Shown here: in pieces, positions 44,335 to 55,356 of the stretch
Layout: each line of letters opens with the position of its first letter
How positions within the stretch are numbered: the first letter of the stretch is position 1
From: Bolinopsis microptera
Lineage: Eukaryota; Ctenophora; Tentaculata; Lobata; Bolinopsidae
NCBI RefSeq assembly: GCF_026151205.1
Contig: NC_087081.1
Span: 6,877,246-6,941,245 of the forward strand
DNA: 64,000 bases
Direction of reading: 5' to 3'
Made by a program: the position numbers and the translations under genes
Notes under the pieces: generated by a model
What the model saw: the letters and a program-made list of their open reading frames with translations, nothing else
The model's database searches: none
What the model was told of the DNA's origin: nothing

Positions 44335-44825
44335 CAAGCGTGACAAATTTAATATACAAATATTAAACAACTTTAATAGGCTTTATTCCTGATATTACAA
44401 AAAAGCTTAAATTGCTGGATACTTTATTTTTGTCGCTTTCGTAGAACAACTAATTCCAACAATACAAATCTATTACATTTATTGACTATTATTATCTGAT
44501 GGGATGGAAAACAGGTGTAGCTAGTCCACACCTTGGCTTGTATTGTTGTTTAACTTCAACTTGAAATTTTAAGCGTGATAAATAGTTTTTCAACCTTTCA
44601 AACACAAAGTGAGAAATTTTTACAAAATTATACAAATGTTAGACTTTATTTCTGATATAACAAGAAAGCTCAAAGTGCTCGTTACTTTTTTTCGTCGTTT
44701 TCGAAGAAAGTTTCGAATATTTCAAAGAAATTCCAAGCTTGTATTGTTGTTAAACTTGATTAACTTAAAATGTTAAGCGTGATAAATAGTTTTTCAAACA
44801 CAAAGTGAGAAATTTTTACAAATCT
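44335..44825 (+). repeat. Degenerate ~200-bp tandem repeat, three units
   Basis: AAGCGTGATAAATAGTTTTT and CACAAAGTGAGAAATTTTTA recur at about 44570 and 44776; a more diverged unit starts near 44337 (GCGTGACAAATTTAATATAC). Each has CTTTATT-TGATAT-ACAA-AAAGCT. Confidence 0.65.
44511..44538 (+). repeat. Short dispersed repeat
   Basis: ACAGGTGTAGCTAGTCCACA and CCTTGGCT, matching 62885-62912 with two changes. Confidence 0.6.
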
Positions 44826-44978
44826 GAAAGGCCACCAAAATTAAATTGAGTATTATTATAATTTGTTGCTAGGCAACGTCTCTGAACTCCAGCAGATGCG
44901 GCGTGCAACAAACAAAACAGAGTTTTTAAGAAATATCATCAAATATTTAGTCATTTAGGCTATCTGACTGCTTAGCAA

Positions 44979-45022
44979 GTAGCTGTGACGTAGCTGTGAC
45001 GTAGCTGTGACGTAGCTGTGAC
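44979..45022 (+). promoter_or_regulatory. Four tandem GTAGCTGTGAC units (CRE half-sites)
   Basis: 11-12-bp unit GTAGCTGTGAC repeated four times, each junction making TGACGT. It lies about 120 bp before the acceptor of the exon at 45142. Confidence 0.45.
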
Positions 45023-45141
45023 GTGACTCCCTCGCTGACAGTAGTAATAACAAGACACTGATTGCAACACTGTATATTACTAGCATTATCTTATTATAGT
45101 ATTATAACAGTGCGAGGTCTATCCTGCTTGTTCTCCTTCAG

Positions 45142-45237
45142 TCTAAAGTTGCGAACTGTACATATAAAGAGCTTAACTTGAGTCAAGTGGACGGGGAGAC
45201 CTTCCTGTGCTTATCACCACGTGCATTAATCTCGTAG
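45142..45237 (+). CDS. Candidate terminal exon
   Basis: Very good acceptor CTGCTTGTTCTCCTTCAG. The exon is open in phase 0: SKVANCTYKELNLSQVDGET, FLCLSPRALIS, then TAG at 45235. The VDGETFLCLS...LI stretch faintly recalls the middle of a SAM domain (xDGexLLxLxxxxL), but this is too short to assign. A weak donor (TCTC|gtagat, phase 2) just before the stop is an alternative. Confidence 0.42.
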   Translation, partial: SKVANCTYKELNLSQVDGETFLCLSPRALIS

Positions 45238-46010
45238 ATACATGCAGATATGTGAATTAGTTAATATTTGTTACCATAATGTTATAATATGTGTGTGTAG
45301 TCTGGTGTTGAAAGTTTTGATTTTAAACTTTTCGAACATGCCGGTTTTCTTGGATCCAATCATTGCATCGTTTAGTGTTTTCTCAGTTGGTTATGTAAAA
45401 TTTGCTAAACCCGATTTTAAAAAAACTTTAAACTGTCTCCTAGAGGCTATAAAGTATAAACTGACTCTTCAAAACTGACTTTTTTAAACAGTCTCAAATA
45501 GACAATAACAATAAATAATAAATATAAAATTACTTGTAACACCCTTATGGCCTATACCCTCTGGAAAGTTCTGGTTTAACAATTAAATCTAGGCGAGGAC
45601 GTTACAAGTAGTTACGTTACGCCACGAAGTTAAACAGCACTACGACTAGCACGAAATAATTTGGCAGTGTCTCTTATTTAGATAAAAGTATAATAATTGT
45701 AGTTACGCCTTTTTTGACGTTTCTTCAACGAGAGAGTCGTCAGTTTTGCCTTGATATTTGCTGCTTGTCAATCTGGTCAACATGTAGTTCTATTATCTTA
45801 TTATATGAGCTGTATCTGACTATTAGCTATATAATATAGGATACATAATCCTTGTTGGAGTTATTATTCAAACAACTGAGGTCCATGTTTTAAATACTTT
45901 GCCCTAAAATATTTACTTTTACTTTCTCTTCTTATTCGTCCGCACTAGTATTTGTTTTGTTGTTGTTGATCTGTAAACACAAGGTTTACAAGGTTTACAA
46001 GGTTCACAAG
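45238..46010. other. Noncoding or 3' UTR
   Basis: Contains a 78-codon open frame (45242-45478) without support. No other feature. Confidence 0.3.
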
Positions 46011-46019
46011 TACCTGTAT

Positions 46020-46078
46020 ATGGAACACATACGGCGGGAATACGGCGGAAGTGCCGAGCTAATCCTACGAAATGCACG
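46020..46078 (+). CDS. Candidate short exon with own ATG
   Basis: MEHIRREYGGSAELILRNA plus a split Arg, then donor ACG|gtaagtgtt. The frame is open a little further left (YLY from 46011, after GGTTCACAAG). The donor region is duplicated 29 bp downstream (ATGCACGgtaagtgc), giving a second possible donor. Phase 2 ending like the other plus-strand candidates. Confidence 0.35.
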
Positions 46079-46640
46079 GTAAGTGTTATGTTGTCATGGT
46101 AATGCACGGTAAGTGCTACTGGTATGTTGTTACGGTAACGCTCCTGTCTTCCAAAGACAGTGTCTTTGGTAAGTACTCAGCTTATTGAAAATATTTAATT
46201 CTAGAACAATTTTAAACATTTAAAAGTGTTCTATAAAAATATAAATATGCAACAAGTTTGCAGTTTTAATGAATATGATATGGTTCCTTCAGAAAGACAA
46301 CCTCACCGCGACTATGACCCCACCTACTTCTAAATGGATCTCGTAACGTCATAATCATAATTATGATCTTAATTCTTAAAGTTGATGTCTTGATGAAGGA
46401 GTGTATAATTACCTGCCTCCTAAATCAAGCTACGATTACTTTACTATGGATGCACTCACTCTAAACGGCGTACTGATTTGTTCCCGCTTATTTTCTTGTT
46501 TTTTTTAGTGTGTAGTCAGTGTAGCTTACGTTGCAATTATCAAGCTCTCTTATCTTTTGTAAATTGCGATAAGTTCAGTTTGCTGCTACCGTGTAGTTAG
46601 CCTTTGCGTGTGTACTTGTACATTCCTATACAAGTACACT

Positions 46641-47552
46641 ATGGAGGATGATCGTAAGGTGACCCAATCTCTGGACCAAATTCAAGGATTCGAGTATGAT
46701 GAACAGACAAAATTGAAGGACAGTGTTACTAAGTGGTTCAATACGCTGGGAAAAGAACTGAAAATCGACGACAGAGATATTTGTGGAGATATGGACAGAG
46801 AAATATTTATGGCTCCAACTGTCTATAAAAAGCATCTGGCACTTCGGCTTGTGGAAGCAATAGACCTCGTTCAACGGCATGAATGCCAGATGGCTAAAAT
46901 GGAGGAGATCATATATTTCTTGAAGACGGAAGCGTTAGAAGACAAGGATAAGTTGATCAGGCTGCAGGGCCAGCTGCTTGTGCAGAAGGACAAAGAACTA
47001 GAGTTGTTTAAGACGTCGGTTAAGAAGACAGTGCAAACAACGGTGGAGTCAGGGATTAAGAGCTACAGTGCAGCTGTACAACAGAACAGTGCAAGTGGTA
47101 CGGTCTGCAACAGTAACATCCTGAAGAAGGTGATGAAGAGTGTGGCTGCAGAGGAGGACAGGAGCAAGAACCTGATTGTGTTTGGGTTGAAAGAAGAAGA
47201 GGGAGAACAGCTTCCAGCGCTAGTAACCGCAGTTCTGGAGGAGATTGGGGAGAAACCTCACTTCGAAGCGACTAGAGTCGGCAGGAAGAGGCCAGGTAGT
47301 ACGACTATCCGACCAGTAAAGATCACTGTCCCAAGCTCTACAGCGGTTCAACAGATTCTGACGAAAACAGGAAGACTGAGGCTAGTTGAGACCCACAAAA
47401 ATGTATGGATCTGTCCAGATAGATCTAGCGAAGAACGAGCAACGAGGAAACATCTGGTTACCGACCTGAAGAAGAAGAGGGTTGAACAGACTCACCTCGA
47501 CCACTATATCCGGTACGGGAAAGTCTGTAGCCGTGATAAGAAACCACCGTGA
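46641..47552 (+). CDS. LINE ORF1-like protein (coiled coil plus RRM-like)
   Basis: 303 residues from ATG 46641 to stop 47552. Residues about 80-130 are heptad-like and charged (coiled coil). Then EEDRSKNLIVFGLKEEEGE (171-189), TRVGRKRPGSTTIRPVKITV (211-230) and VWICPDRSSEERATRKHLVT (255-274) with KKKR: the layout of an RRM-like domain and C-terminal basic domain in ORF1 proteins of CR1/L2-like non-LTR elements. ORF1 proteins bind element RNA. No ORF2 reverse transcriptase follows, so this is a deleted, nonautonomous or captured copy. The frame is intact. Confidence 0.68.
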   Translation: MEDDRKVTQSLDQIQGFEYDEQTKLKDSVTKWFNTLGKELKIDDRDICGDMDREIFMAPTVYKKHLALRLVEAIDLVQRHECQMAKMEEIIYFLKTEALEDKDKLIRLQGQLLVQKDKELELFKTSVKKTVQTTVESGIKSYSAAVQQNSASGTVCNSNILKKVMKSVAAEEDRSKNLIVFGLKEEEGEQLPALVTAVLEEIGEKPHFEATRVGRKRPGSTTIRPVKITVPSSTAVQQILTKTGRLRLVETHKNVWICPDRSSEERATRKHLVTDLKKKRVEQTHLDHYIRYGKVCSRDKKPP

Positions 47553-48616
47553 AGCAATTCATGTCTCTCGGACACTGATCAGTATTTGAATGAGTATTGC
47601 GTATCTTAATAGTTTTCGGACGTTATCTGTATTTGAGAGACAATTTTATAATTTATATACGAGCTATTTCTTGATTGTTTCACACTTCATATTTCATAAT
47701 TTGTTTCACACTTCATATTTCATAATTTTATTACTAGGTGGAGGTGACGTTATTGAGACTTTGGGCGGCCATAAACCTCGTGTTTTAAAAGTTGTCCTCT
47801 GTACTTGTTTCACTGACCCACGCTTTATAGCATTTATACATTTCGGCCCATTTTATATGTTTGTTCGATTTGCTGTACATTTGTATATTTGCTATTTTGT
47901 AAAAGTTTCAAATCAAATCAACAGCTGTGTCGTTACTTACTAACTTACTGGTTATTTTACTTATCTTACTGGTTATACGTCGCTGCCAACTGTCAAGTCT
48001 TGTATAATATGACGTTATAAGATACCACCGCGCTATTTCAACAAATCTTTCAAGTTGATGTGAGCAGAAACTTTCGCTTACCAAATAAAACTTGTTAACT
48101 TACTATTTTACTGCTCGGGTGACTAATCAATGTCAATCTAGAAAAGACCGCCGTGGCTCGTGCTATCACAGGATTATCACAATTGAAACTGAAGCAACAC
48201 GGTTTACGTCGGATCCCTTATCAGTCAAAAATTCTTAACTTTATGAAATTTTAATTACAGTTATTTTTGTAATAAAAATACGCATGAAGTGTCACCATGA
48301 AAATTATAATAATTTAGAGTAATTACAAGTGATCGTTAAAGTCTGGAATTATATTAGAATTTGGTACCCACATCTTTATGTGAAATTTGTGTAATTTTTG
48401 ATTTAATGGTCATATTTGATAACGTTCTAATAACGTTCCTCGTATTCGATGAACGAGTTTTAGATTTTACCATTCGTTGTACGCTATATTGTTTAAAACA
48501 ACCGATTATAGTTCTGGACTTTGCAGAGTCGCATATATTATAATAATAACCGATTTAACGAGTTTCTTTTCTGGAGTCGACTTGAAAAAATAAACTCATT
48601 AAATCAGTAATCATAC
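47361..48616 (+). repeat. Tandem duplication unit 1 (1256 bp)
   Basis: Begins inside the ORF1-like gene (ACGAAAACAGGAAGACTGAG) and covers its last 64 codons plus 1.06 kb of 3' sequence. Unit 2 follows directly with only a handful of substitutions (for example GTTGAG to GTCGAG), so the duplication is recent. Confidence 0.95.
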
Positions 48617-49872
48617 ACGAAAACAGGAAGACTGAGGCTAGTCGAGACCCACAAAAATGTATGGATCTGTCCAGATAGATCTAGCGAAGAACGAGCAACG
48701 AGGAAACATCTGGTTACCGACCTGAAGAAGAAGAGGGTTGAACAGACTCACCTCGACCACTATATCCGGTACGGGAAAGTCTGTAGCCGTGATAAGAAAC
48801 CACCGTGAAGCAATTCATGTCTCTCGGACACTGATCAGTATTTGAATGAGTATTACGTATCTTAATAGTTTTCGGACGTTATCTGTATTTGAGAGACAAT
48901 TTTATAATTTATATACGAGCTATTTCTTGATTGTTTCACACTTCATATTTCATAATTTGTTTCACACTTCATTTTTCATAATTTTATTACTAGGTGGAGG
49001 TGACGTTATTGAGACTTTGGGCGGCCATAAACCTCGTGTTTTAAAAGTTGTCCTCTGTACTTGTTTCACTGACCCACGCTTTATAGCATTTATACATTTC
49101 GGCCCATTTTATATGTTTGTTCGATTTGCTGTACATTTGTATATTTGCTATTTTGTAAAAGTTTCAAATCAAATCAACAGCTGTGTCGTTACTTACTAAC
49201 TTACTGGTTACTTTACTTATCTTACTGGTTATACGTCGCTGCCAACTGTCAAGTCTTGTATAATATGACGTTATAAGATACCACCGCGCTATTTCAACAA
49301 ATCTTTCAAGTTGATGTGAGCAGAAACTTTCGCTTACCAAATAAAACTTGTTAACTTACTATTTTACTGCTCGGGTGACTAATCAATGTCAATCTAGAAA
49401 AGACCGCCGTGGCTCGTGCTATCACAGGATTATCACAATTGAAACTGAAGCAACACGGTTTACGTCGGATCCCTTATCAGTCAAAAATTCTTAACTTTAT
49501 GAAATTTTAATTACAGTTATTTTTGTAATAAAAATACGCATGAAGTGTCACCATGAAAATTATAATAATTTAGAGTAATTACAAGTGATCGTTAAAGTCT
49601 GGAATTATATTAGAATTTGGTACCCACATCTTTATGTGAAATTTGTGTAATTTTTGATTTAATGGTCATATTTGATAACGTTCTAATAACGTTCCTCGTA
49701 TTCGATGAACGAGTTTTAGATTTTACCATTCGTTGTACGCTATATTGTTTAAAACAACCGATTATAGTTCTGGACTTTGCAGAGTCGCATATATTATAAT
49801 AATAACCGATTTAACGAGTTTCTTTTCTGGAGTCGACTTGAAAAAATAAACTCATTAAATCAGTAATTATAC
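48617..49872 (+). repeat. Tandem duplication unit 2 (1256 bp)
   Basis: Near-identical to 47361-48616. It carries an orphan copy of the ORF1 C-terminus (48617-48808) without the upstream part. Open frames of 117 and 60 codons in both units are non-coding passengers in my view. Confidence 0.95.
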
Positions 49873-49919
49873 ACTTTATGCTCATTAAATCAGTAATTAT
49901 ACTCTTTATGCTCATTAAC
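49843..49919 (+). repeat. 30-bp tandem repeats at the right edge
   Basis: CTCATTAAATCAGTAATTAT followed by ACACTTTATG, about 2.5 copies. Short 3'-terminal repeats are seen at ends of some CR1/L2-like elements. Confidence 0.75.
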
Positions 49920-50049
49920 CACTTCCTTAAAGCCGTTCTGTCTTAAAGGAAATTTAAAAAATATTCTAAAAGATCCCTGTTTAATGTTTATACCCTCTCA
50001 CAAAGATCTCTGTTAAAGCGAGAATAAGATCATTGATAGATCTCGTGGC

Positions 50050-50093
50050 ATGGATTTGACTATCAACCCCCAAACTATTGATGAATTTGCTAG
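50050..50093 (+). CDS. Candidate first exon, duplicate pair 1, copy a
   Basis: MDLTINPQTIDEFA plus a split Arg, then TTTGCTAG|gtaagataag. The upstream GATCTCTGTTAAAGCGAGAATA and ATCTCGTGGC are shared with the exon at 50651 (GATATCTGTTAAAGCGGGAATA, ATCTCGTGTC), so promoter/5'UTR, ATG and donor were duplicated together. No acceptor precedes it, consistent with a first exon. Partner exon not identified. Confidence 0.48.
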
Positions 50094-50650
50094 GTAAGAT
50101 AAGATAGTACAGAAAAATGTGTAGGTATAACTTTATATTTTTATCTGTTCATTTGCTCCATTATTTCCCAGAAAAGGAAATTACAGGACAGTTCTTAACC
50201 TCGTGTCTAGAGACTAGAGGGTGGAATGAGGTTCAAACACTCAAAAACACGTACTGCTTATTTGTAGTATGAAGTATCAACATTCCTCCGTGTTTATACA
50301 CTAGCTTGTTTCAATGACAACATATTACCGGAATTATATATTTCATTTTTCGCTCTCTTGAGTGATTCTATTCATCTATATGATTAATTACTGGGGACGA
50401 ATTATATTAAAATATCATCATTCATCTTATTTGACATTGATTAACTTTGGTAACTCTCTTGAAGCTTTCCTCGTACTATTCGATGAGTTTTATGATTTAT
50501 CTTTTACTATTGGTATACTGTATACATCTATAGGTACACGTAATTAAAGACTTTCCTCAAGATTTTCTGTTTTTTTGACGATTCTTGTTTATAATTATAT
50601 TATTTCGCGGAGATATCTGTTAAAGCGGGAATATTGATACATCTCGTGTC
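50094..50650. other. Between duplicated first exons
   Basis: Includes 50430-50530, which is a diverged relative of 48400-48500 (CCTCGTA-TTCGATGA, TTTTA-GATTTA, TTGTA/GGTATACTGTATA). Confidence 0.4.
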
Positions 50651-50703
50651 ATGGAATTACCTGTTAAGCTAAAGGAGACTTCAACTTTTGACGAACTTGT
50701 TAG
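50651..50703 (+). CDS. Candidate first exon, duplicate pair 1, copy b
   Basis: MELPVKLKETSTFDELV plus a split Arg, then CTTGTTAG|gtaagataac. Homologous to 50050-50093 in leader, ATG, the I/FDE(F/L)(A/V)R ending and donor, with 9 extra bases inside. Both keep phase 2. Confidence 0.48.
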
Positions 50704-50798
50704 GTAAGATAACATACTTCTTTAAAATCATATTTTTATTGTCAGGTTTCAAAGGTATAATATGGAGATCCTACACCGAATATGAAACCTTGCATTAT

Positions 50799-51080
50799 AA
50801 CATGGACTGTAACATGTGCAGTGTGCACTGTAACATGGACTGTAACATGTGCAGTGTGCACTGTAACATGGACTGTAACATGTGCAGTGTGCGCTGTAAC
50901 ATGGACTGTAACATGTGCTGTGTGCACTGTAACATGGACTGTAACATGTGCAGTGTGTACTGTAACATGAACTGTAACATGGGCAGTGTGCACTGTAACA
51001 TGGACTGTAACATGTGCAGTGTGCACTGTAACATGAACTGTAACATGTGCAGTGTGCACTGTAACATGGACTGTAACATA
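50799..51080 (+). repeat. 33-bp minisatellite, about 8.5 copies
   Basis: Unit TGTAACATGGACTGTAACAT followed by GTGCAGTGTGCAC. As 33 is a multiple of three, most frames on both strands stay open (for example CNMDCNMCSVH on plus), so the 105-136-codon open frames here are not called as genes. Begins 95 bp after the donor at 50703, so probably intronic. Confidence 0.93.
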
Positions 51081-51553
51081 GTGCTACAACAAATGTAGCA
51101 AAAGCCCGATACCGAGTCTTCCAACAATTTGCATTTTTTCTAGGATTACCCTGCTCCATTAATACGTAAGAACATAGTGAATGCTACAGCATACACGTGC
51201 TTTATTGATCTGGGATGAGACTTCAGAGGGGAAAAGAGCTATAATGCTTCATTTTATTATAATTTTTCTTGTTACATAATAAGTGTACAATCATAATTCA
51301 TAACCTTGTTTTATTAACCCTATGCTATTGTTAATAATCATATTATTTTTATTGTTACAATATATAAAGTTTAGAAATTGCTAAACAGGTTTTCATGAGG
51401 GGTTATACATAAATTAACTAAGTATAGACCCCACCTCGCTCAATCTTTCTGCTCTACAACTTAGTACTCTCGTTAACATTAGCTGTATAATCTTGATAGT
51501 AGAGGTCAGTAATTGTACTTACTACGGGCCACTCCCTCTGTCTTCAGCCTGCG

Positions 51554-51609
51554 ATGCCGACTGATCCTCTACAGTTACATTTCCCACCACAATTTCTCAC
51601 TCATCTCAC
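51554..51609 (+). CDS. Candidate short exon with ATG
   Basis: Acceptor CCCTCTGTCTTCAG at 51547, then an ATG 6 nt in: MPTDPLQLHFPPQFLTHL, donor CTCAC|gtaagttttc, phase 2. Good signals on both sides but only 62 nt; could be an internal exon starting at 51548 in phase 0. Confidence 0.38.
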
Positions 51610-52159
51610 GTAAGTTTTCAAGTTCTACAGTTATTTTAACTTTCTACTTAGTTATCCTGTAAATTTAAAGCGATCGAATTTTTAAATTCTATTCAGGGAA
51701 AGGAAAATAACGGCGGTAAATCGGGATTTTACCCAGTGGCCAGATAGCGGCGGACGGTAAATGGAGTAAAATTTTGGCAAAAATTCTAAAACATCATAAA
51801 AATAGACACAAAGAAAACCTTGAATCTTAGTTATCGTATAAATGATTGAGCGGATTTTACTTTCGGCGGAAAAATAGGTGTGACTTTTCATGAACAAAAA
51901 AATAGAATTCCAAGAAATAGAGGTTCGATGATTAATCGATGTTTTCGTTTAATGGCTGTGATGTTTTAGTGTAATGGCATACTTTCAGCATATTGTATCG
52001 ACTAATTCTTCAATATTACAATTTGAATTATTGAATTAGTGGTAATTAAAATGAAATTTATTGTGTAATTATTTTTTACTAAAGTATGTGTCATATGCTT
52101 TATTATTAGAAATTTATTTCTTGCATTCGATTATAATACTCTCTGATATAAACTTATAC
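51610..52159. other. Noncoding
   Basis: No feature recognised. Confidence 0.3.
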
Positions 52160-52341
52160 TCGACAGTTTGTCTATTGTGTCATCAATTTTACCTACTTTA
52201 AGTCAGAGTTCATACGCCACCGCAGTACCTCAAATAATCCACTGTCAAAATCATTTTTCTGCAGAACCCATATTATACTTTGGAATGGACTCCCAGGCCC
52301 TTTACAGGTAAGACAACTAATCTTTTTAAATCAGAGGTCAG
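52160..52341 (+). pseudogene. Decayed LINE ORF2 fragment
   Basis: Nucleotide match to 13705-13885 (CTATTGTGTCATCAATTTTA, AAATCATTTTTCT-CAGAACC, TGGAATGGACTCCC) with small insertions that break the frame (e.g. CAGGCCC before TTTACAG). Confidence 0.8.
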
Positions 52342-52540
52342 TCCAAGGAAAAAAGAAAATCGCGATAATTTAGGCAAAAAATAGTGGCGCCGCGACAAGC
52401 CAAAGTAGGGGAAATCGCAGGGAAAATCTTGAAAATCGCGGTGAAAGATAATATTTTTGCAGAGCTAAGATAGATGTCATATATTTGTAAACTATCCAAT
52501 TTTATCGTCCTCCCATTTATTGCTGAAGTCTGAACCCCCT

Positions 52541-52559
52541 CCCCCCCCCCCCCCCCCCC
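52541..52559 (+). repeat. Poly-C run
   Basis: 19 C after CCCCCT. Length may be unreliable. Confidence 0.8.
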
Positions 52560-53052
52560 TTAGTTCCAAAACTCAAGAGAAGAATAATGTGTCTCAAACC
52601 TATGAACACTTGTTCGTACAAGATAAAAGTCGCTGAGAAAGGTAAAATTTAGAGAATGAGTACGTGACGGGAAGTTAAACGGCGCTCATAATTATATTTA
52701 TATATGATTATTATAGTTAGCTACTAATAACATGCTACTAAAGTACTAAGAGAGCAATCGACATTTTGAAAGTCAAAGTTCAGAGTCGAGTTTAGTTCAG
52801 TACCAAGTTTTGACGTTGTGTTAATTCATGTACTTTATTAAATATTTATTATTAAATAGCAATTTACGTTTATTAAAGCAAAACCCGTGATAGGATTTTT
52901 AAATTGTTCTTCTCATAGTGATTGTTGCCGCGAATCACGGACGATTACTGTGATTTTTTATTTTAATCGAATTTATAAGTTAGATTCTTTAAATCACAGT
53001 AGTGAAACTAAATTAGCAATAGACACACGATAACAACACCGAACGACTAAAG

Positions 53053-53429
53053 ACTCAAAGTATCCGGGCGGTGGCTGCAACTGAAAGTTGTATACTTCAC
53101 CCGGTACAACTCAAGCGAGTTCATAACCCTCCCTTGATTCTAAAAACGTTTGACGACAGCAAACCCATCAACCCAAAACCGTTGATGATCTAAAAAGTGT
53201 TACAGAAGGGATAGTCTACTCGCTGAAAGTAGCAGTCACTAATCAGCCTGTAACCCCAGCCGGAAATAATATAAAAACCAGACAAATCAGGGCACCCCGA
53301 CAAAACCTAGATTCCAAGAAAAACTCTGACAGTTCCATTGTTGCCGAGCAACTGTTGGTCCCGTACGTTACAACCACCACACCTACACAACACCTGTTTA
53401 ACTCCCACAATGCTTGTGAAATAAATTAG
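53053..53429 (+). pseudogene. Two overlapping open segments, possible broken coding remnant
   Basis: Frame 1 (53053-53190) reads KTQSIRAVAATESCILHPVQ and LKRVHNPPLILKTFDD, then stops; the neighbouring frame picks up at VDDLKSVTEGIVYSLKVAVT and runs through NNIKTRQIRAPRQNLDSKK to a stop at about 53429 with no ATG. The two join with a single frameshift. Basic IRAPRQ-like ends recall the C-terminal part of LTR-retrotransposon integrases, but this is a guess. A further 87-codon frame (53466-53729) follows. Confidence 0.35.
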
Positions 53430-53729
53430 GTAACATATATCTGATACCACATTGAAGGTAGCGAAGTGCTGATTGCTTGCTTATATCTGCTGCTGCAGCT
53501 CTGTTTCTCAAGTCTGGACGGCCTTTTTAACTTACTATTTCCATCCGTCTACCAGTATGGTGAGCTTGTTCTTACACCGCCAGTATCCAAACATGCCCGG
53601 AATACGACGTCCGTAGTACTGCCATTTCGCAGGTGTTTACCGGTTACATATTTTAAAGTCGCCCCAGCCGGCGAGTTGGGGGAGTCTAAATTGTGCCAAA
53701 GATTACGCTACATTACTACCGCAATTTAG

Positions 53730-55102
53730 CTGTGCTCATACCGCGGGATATTTACTTTAATGTGATCTGAAATTTGTACTGGCTCCTCGTATCGATATCT
53801 TTTGCTTTTCTTTCAAGCTTTCAACACTTTTGTTCGTGAAATTGCCCTGCATCTGCCTAGTTATTACCCGTGTGACTGTATGGTTCTAGCGGCAAAATAA
53901 TAAGAATATTCCTTTCTTCCGAACGGTTGTCCGGTCGGTTGTCCGGCTGGTGTTAAGATGAGACGGACGTGCCGATGTGCTTGCATTCTTTTAAAATTAA
54001 CATATCAAGTTCATTTTGATAGTTGACAAATTACCCGAAAAGGCATGATCCGTTGAGATGATTAAACAAATTCTTTTTCGCCTTCTATTTTAAATAATAA
54101 TAGTCAGTCACAACGAGGCCTCCAAATGCTTTGTTGTACAAAAATTACCAATAGTTATCACACCTTTCGGAGAGTATCCCGTTTTGAATGAGTACTAATC
54201 ATTGCTGTTACTCCAAGCAGCTTACAGTTTCCTTACCTTTTGTTAACTTTCCGAACAAATTGTATATAGCTTTGCAATCCTGAGCAGTATGAATTTTATC
54301 AAATGAACAAATTTTAATTGAACAAAATTGGAGGATCACACACGACCTTGTGAATCATTAATGACCTGTATTTACTGCTTCAAAGTCAAACAGGCATTTA
54401 AATCTGAATTAAAGACATATTTACAGTCGTTTTATTATTTAATGGATAAAATTATTCTTAATTACAAGACAATTGTAATTTAGCCGGTCACAAACTAAAA
54501 CTACCTCTCTTCAATTTGCCGGAAAAATTTCTTGCAGTTTTGCGATCGAACGAGAGAAAATGAATTTCAGTTAGACAACAAAATTTCCGGGACCAAATCA
54601 ATGCAGGATCTTTTTGCAATGGCACGTGCATATTTTCAGTTTAAATCGTACTCGTAGTTCATAATAAAATGTTTGAATCTTATAAATCATAATTTAATTT
54701 CTGTATTAAATTAAATTACAGTCATTTTATGAATTAATTTTGACTTTATTGCTACAAGACAACTCGTAATCCAGCCTGGGTCACGCACTGAAGTAACATG
54801 GAAGTTGTGATAACAATTGTTGCCACCTCCTAATTGATTTATAATTGCGTGCAAAAGTTTTATTGCTTTTTTATTGTTAATCTTTGGGGTGAGGTACATT
54901 AACATATTCATTAATTAATGAGGTAATATGTTGGTAGATCTGTCAATTTATTCAATTAGTGCTTTAATCGTCCCTGCTTGTTATTTTGTTATGTAGTATA
55001 ATTGTGCTTGAGTTGATATTTTGTTACGATCTCGTTCTATTGTAGTACCACTTCTGACATCCTCCACTACTTCTAGAGCTCATACAAAGACATCAACCCT
55101 CA
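53730..55102. other. Mostly noncoding
   Basis: A possible minus-strand exon lies at about 54246-54288 (DCKAIYNLFGKLTK, between CATACTGCTCAG and AAAAG|gtaagg), open also in a second frame, so not called. GGTTGTCCGGTCGGTTGTCC is a short repeat near 53923. Confidence 0.35.
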
Positions 55103-55165
55103 TCACGTGGTGAACACGTGACGGGTATTTGCACGTGGTAACCTTGGTAACGAGGGGTACCTGTA
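55103..55165. promoter_or_regulatory. E-box cluster upstream of exon 55357
   Basis: Three CACGTG sites within about 35 bp (ATCACGTGGTGAACACGTGA and TTGCACGTGG), followed by GGTAACCTTGGTAACG. It is about 200-250 bp upstream of the ATG at 55357. Confidence 0.4.
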
Positions 55166-55356
55166 ACAAGCTTCCGAATCTGCTGTATTTCTCAAGAAGC
55201 AGATTATTGCAACACACTCAACTTCTTGACTTCTCAACTGCTGTTATCCAGAAACATAATCTAGACACGGGGCTTGTCAAGGTTTAGCTTGTCTCCTGAA
55301 AAAAAAGGCTGGGATAATTAAATAGTGTTGCTGTAGCTGAACTCTCTCTGTCGGAC

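Noticed and set aside
47590-49799. 117- and 60-codon frames in the duplicated units
   Set aside because: Low-complexity AT-rich translations whose similarity merely reflects the recent 1256-bp duplication.
50742-51159. Several 60-136-codon frames on both strands
   Set aside because: All created by the 33-bp tandem repeat.
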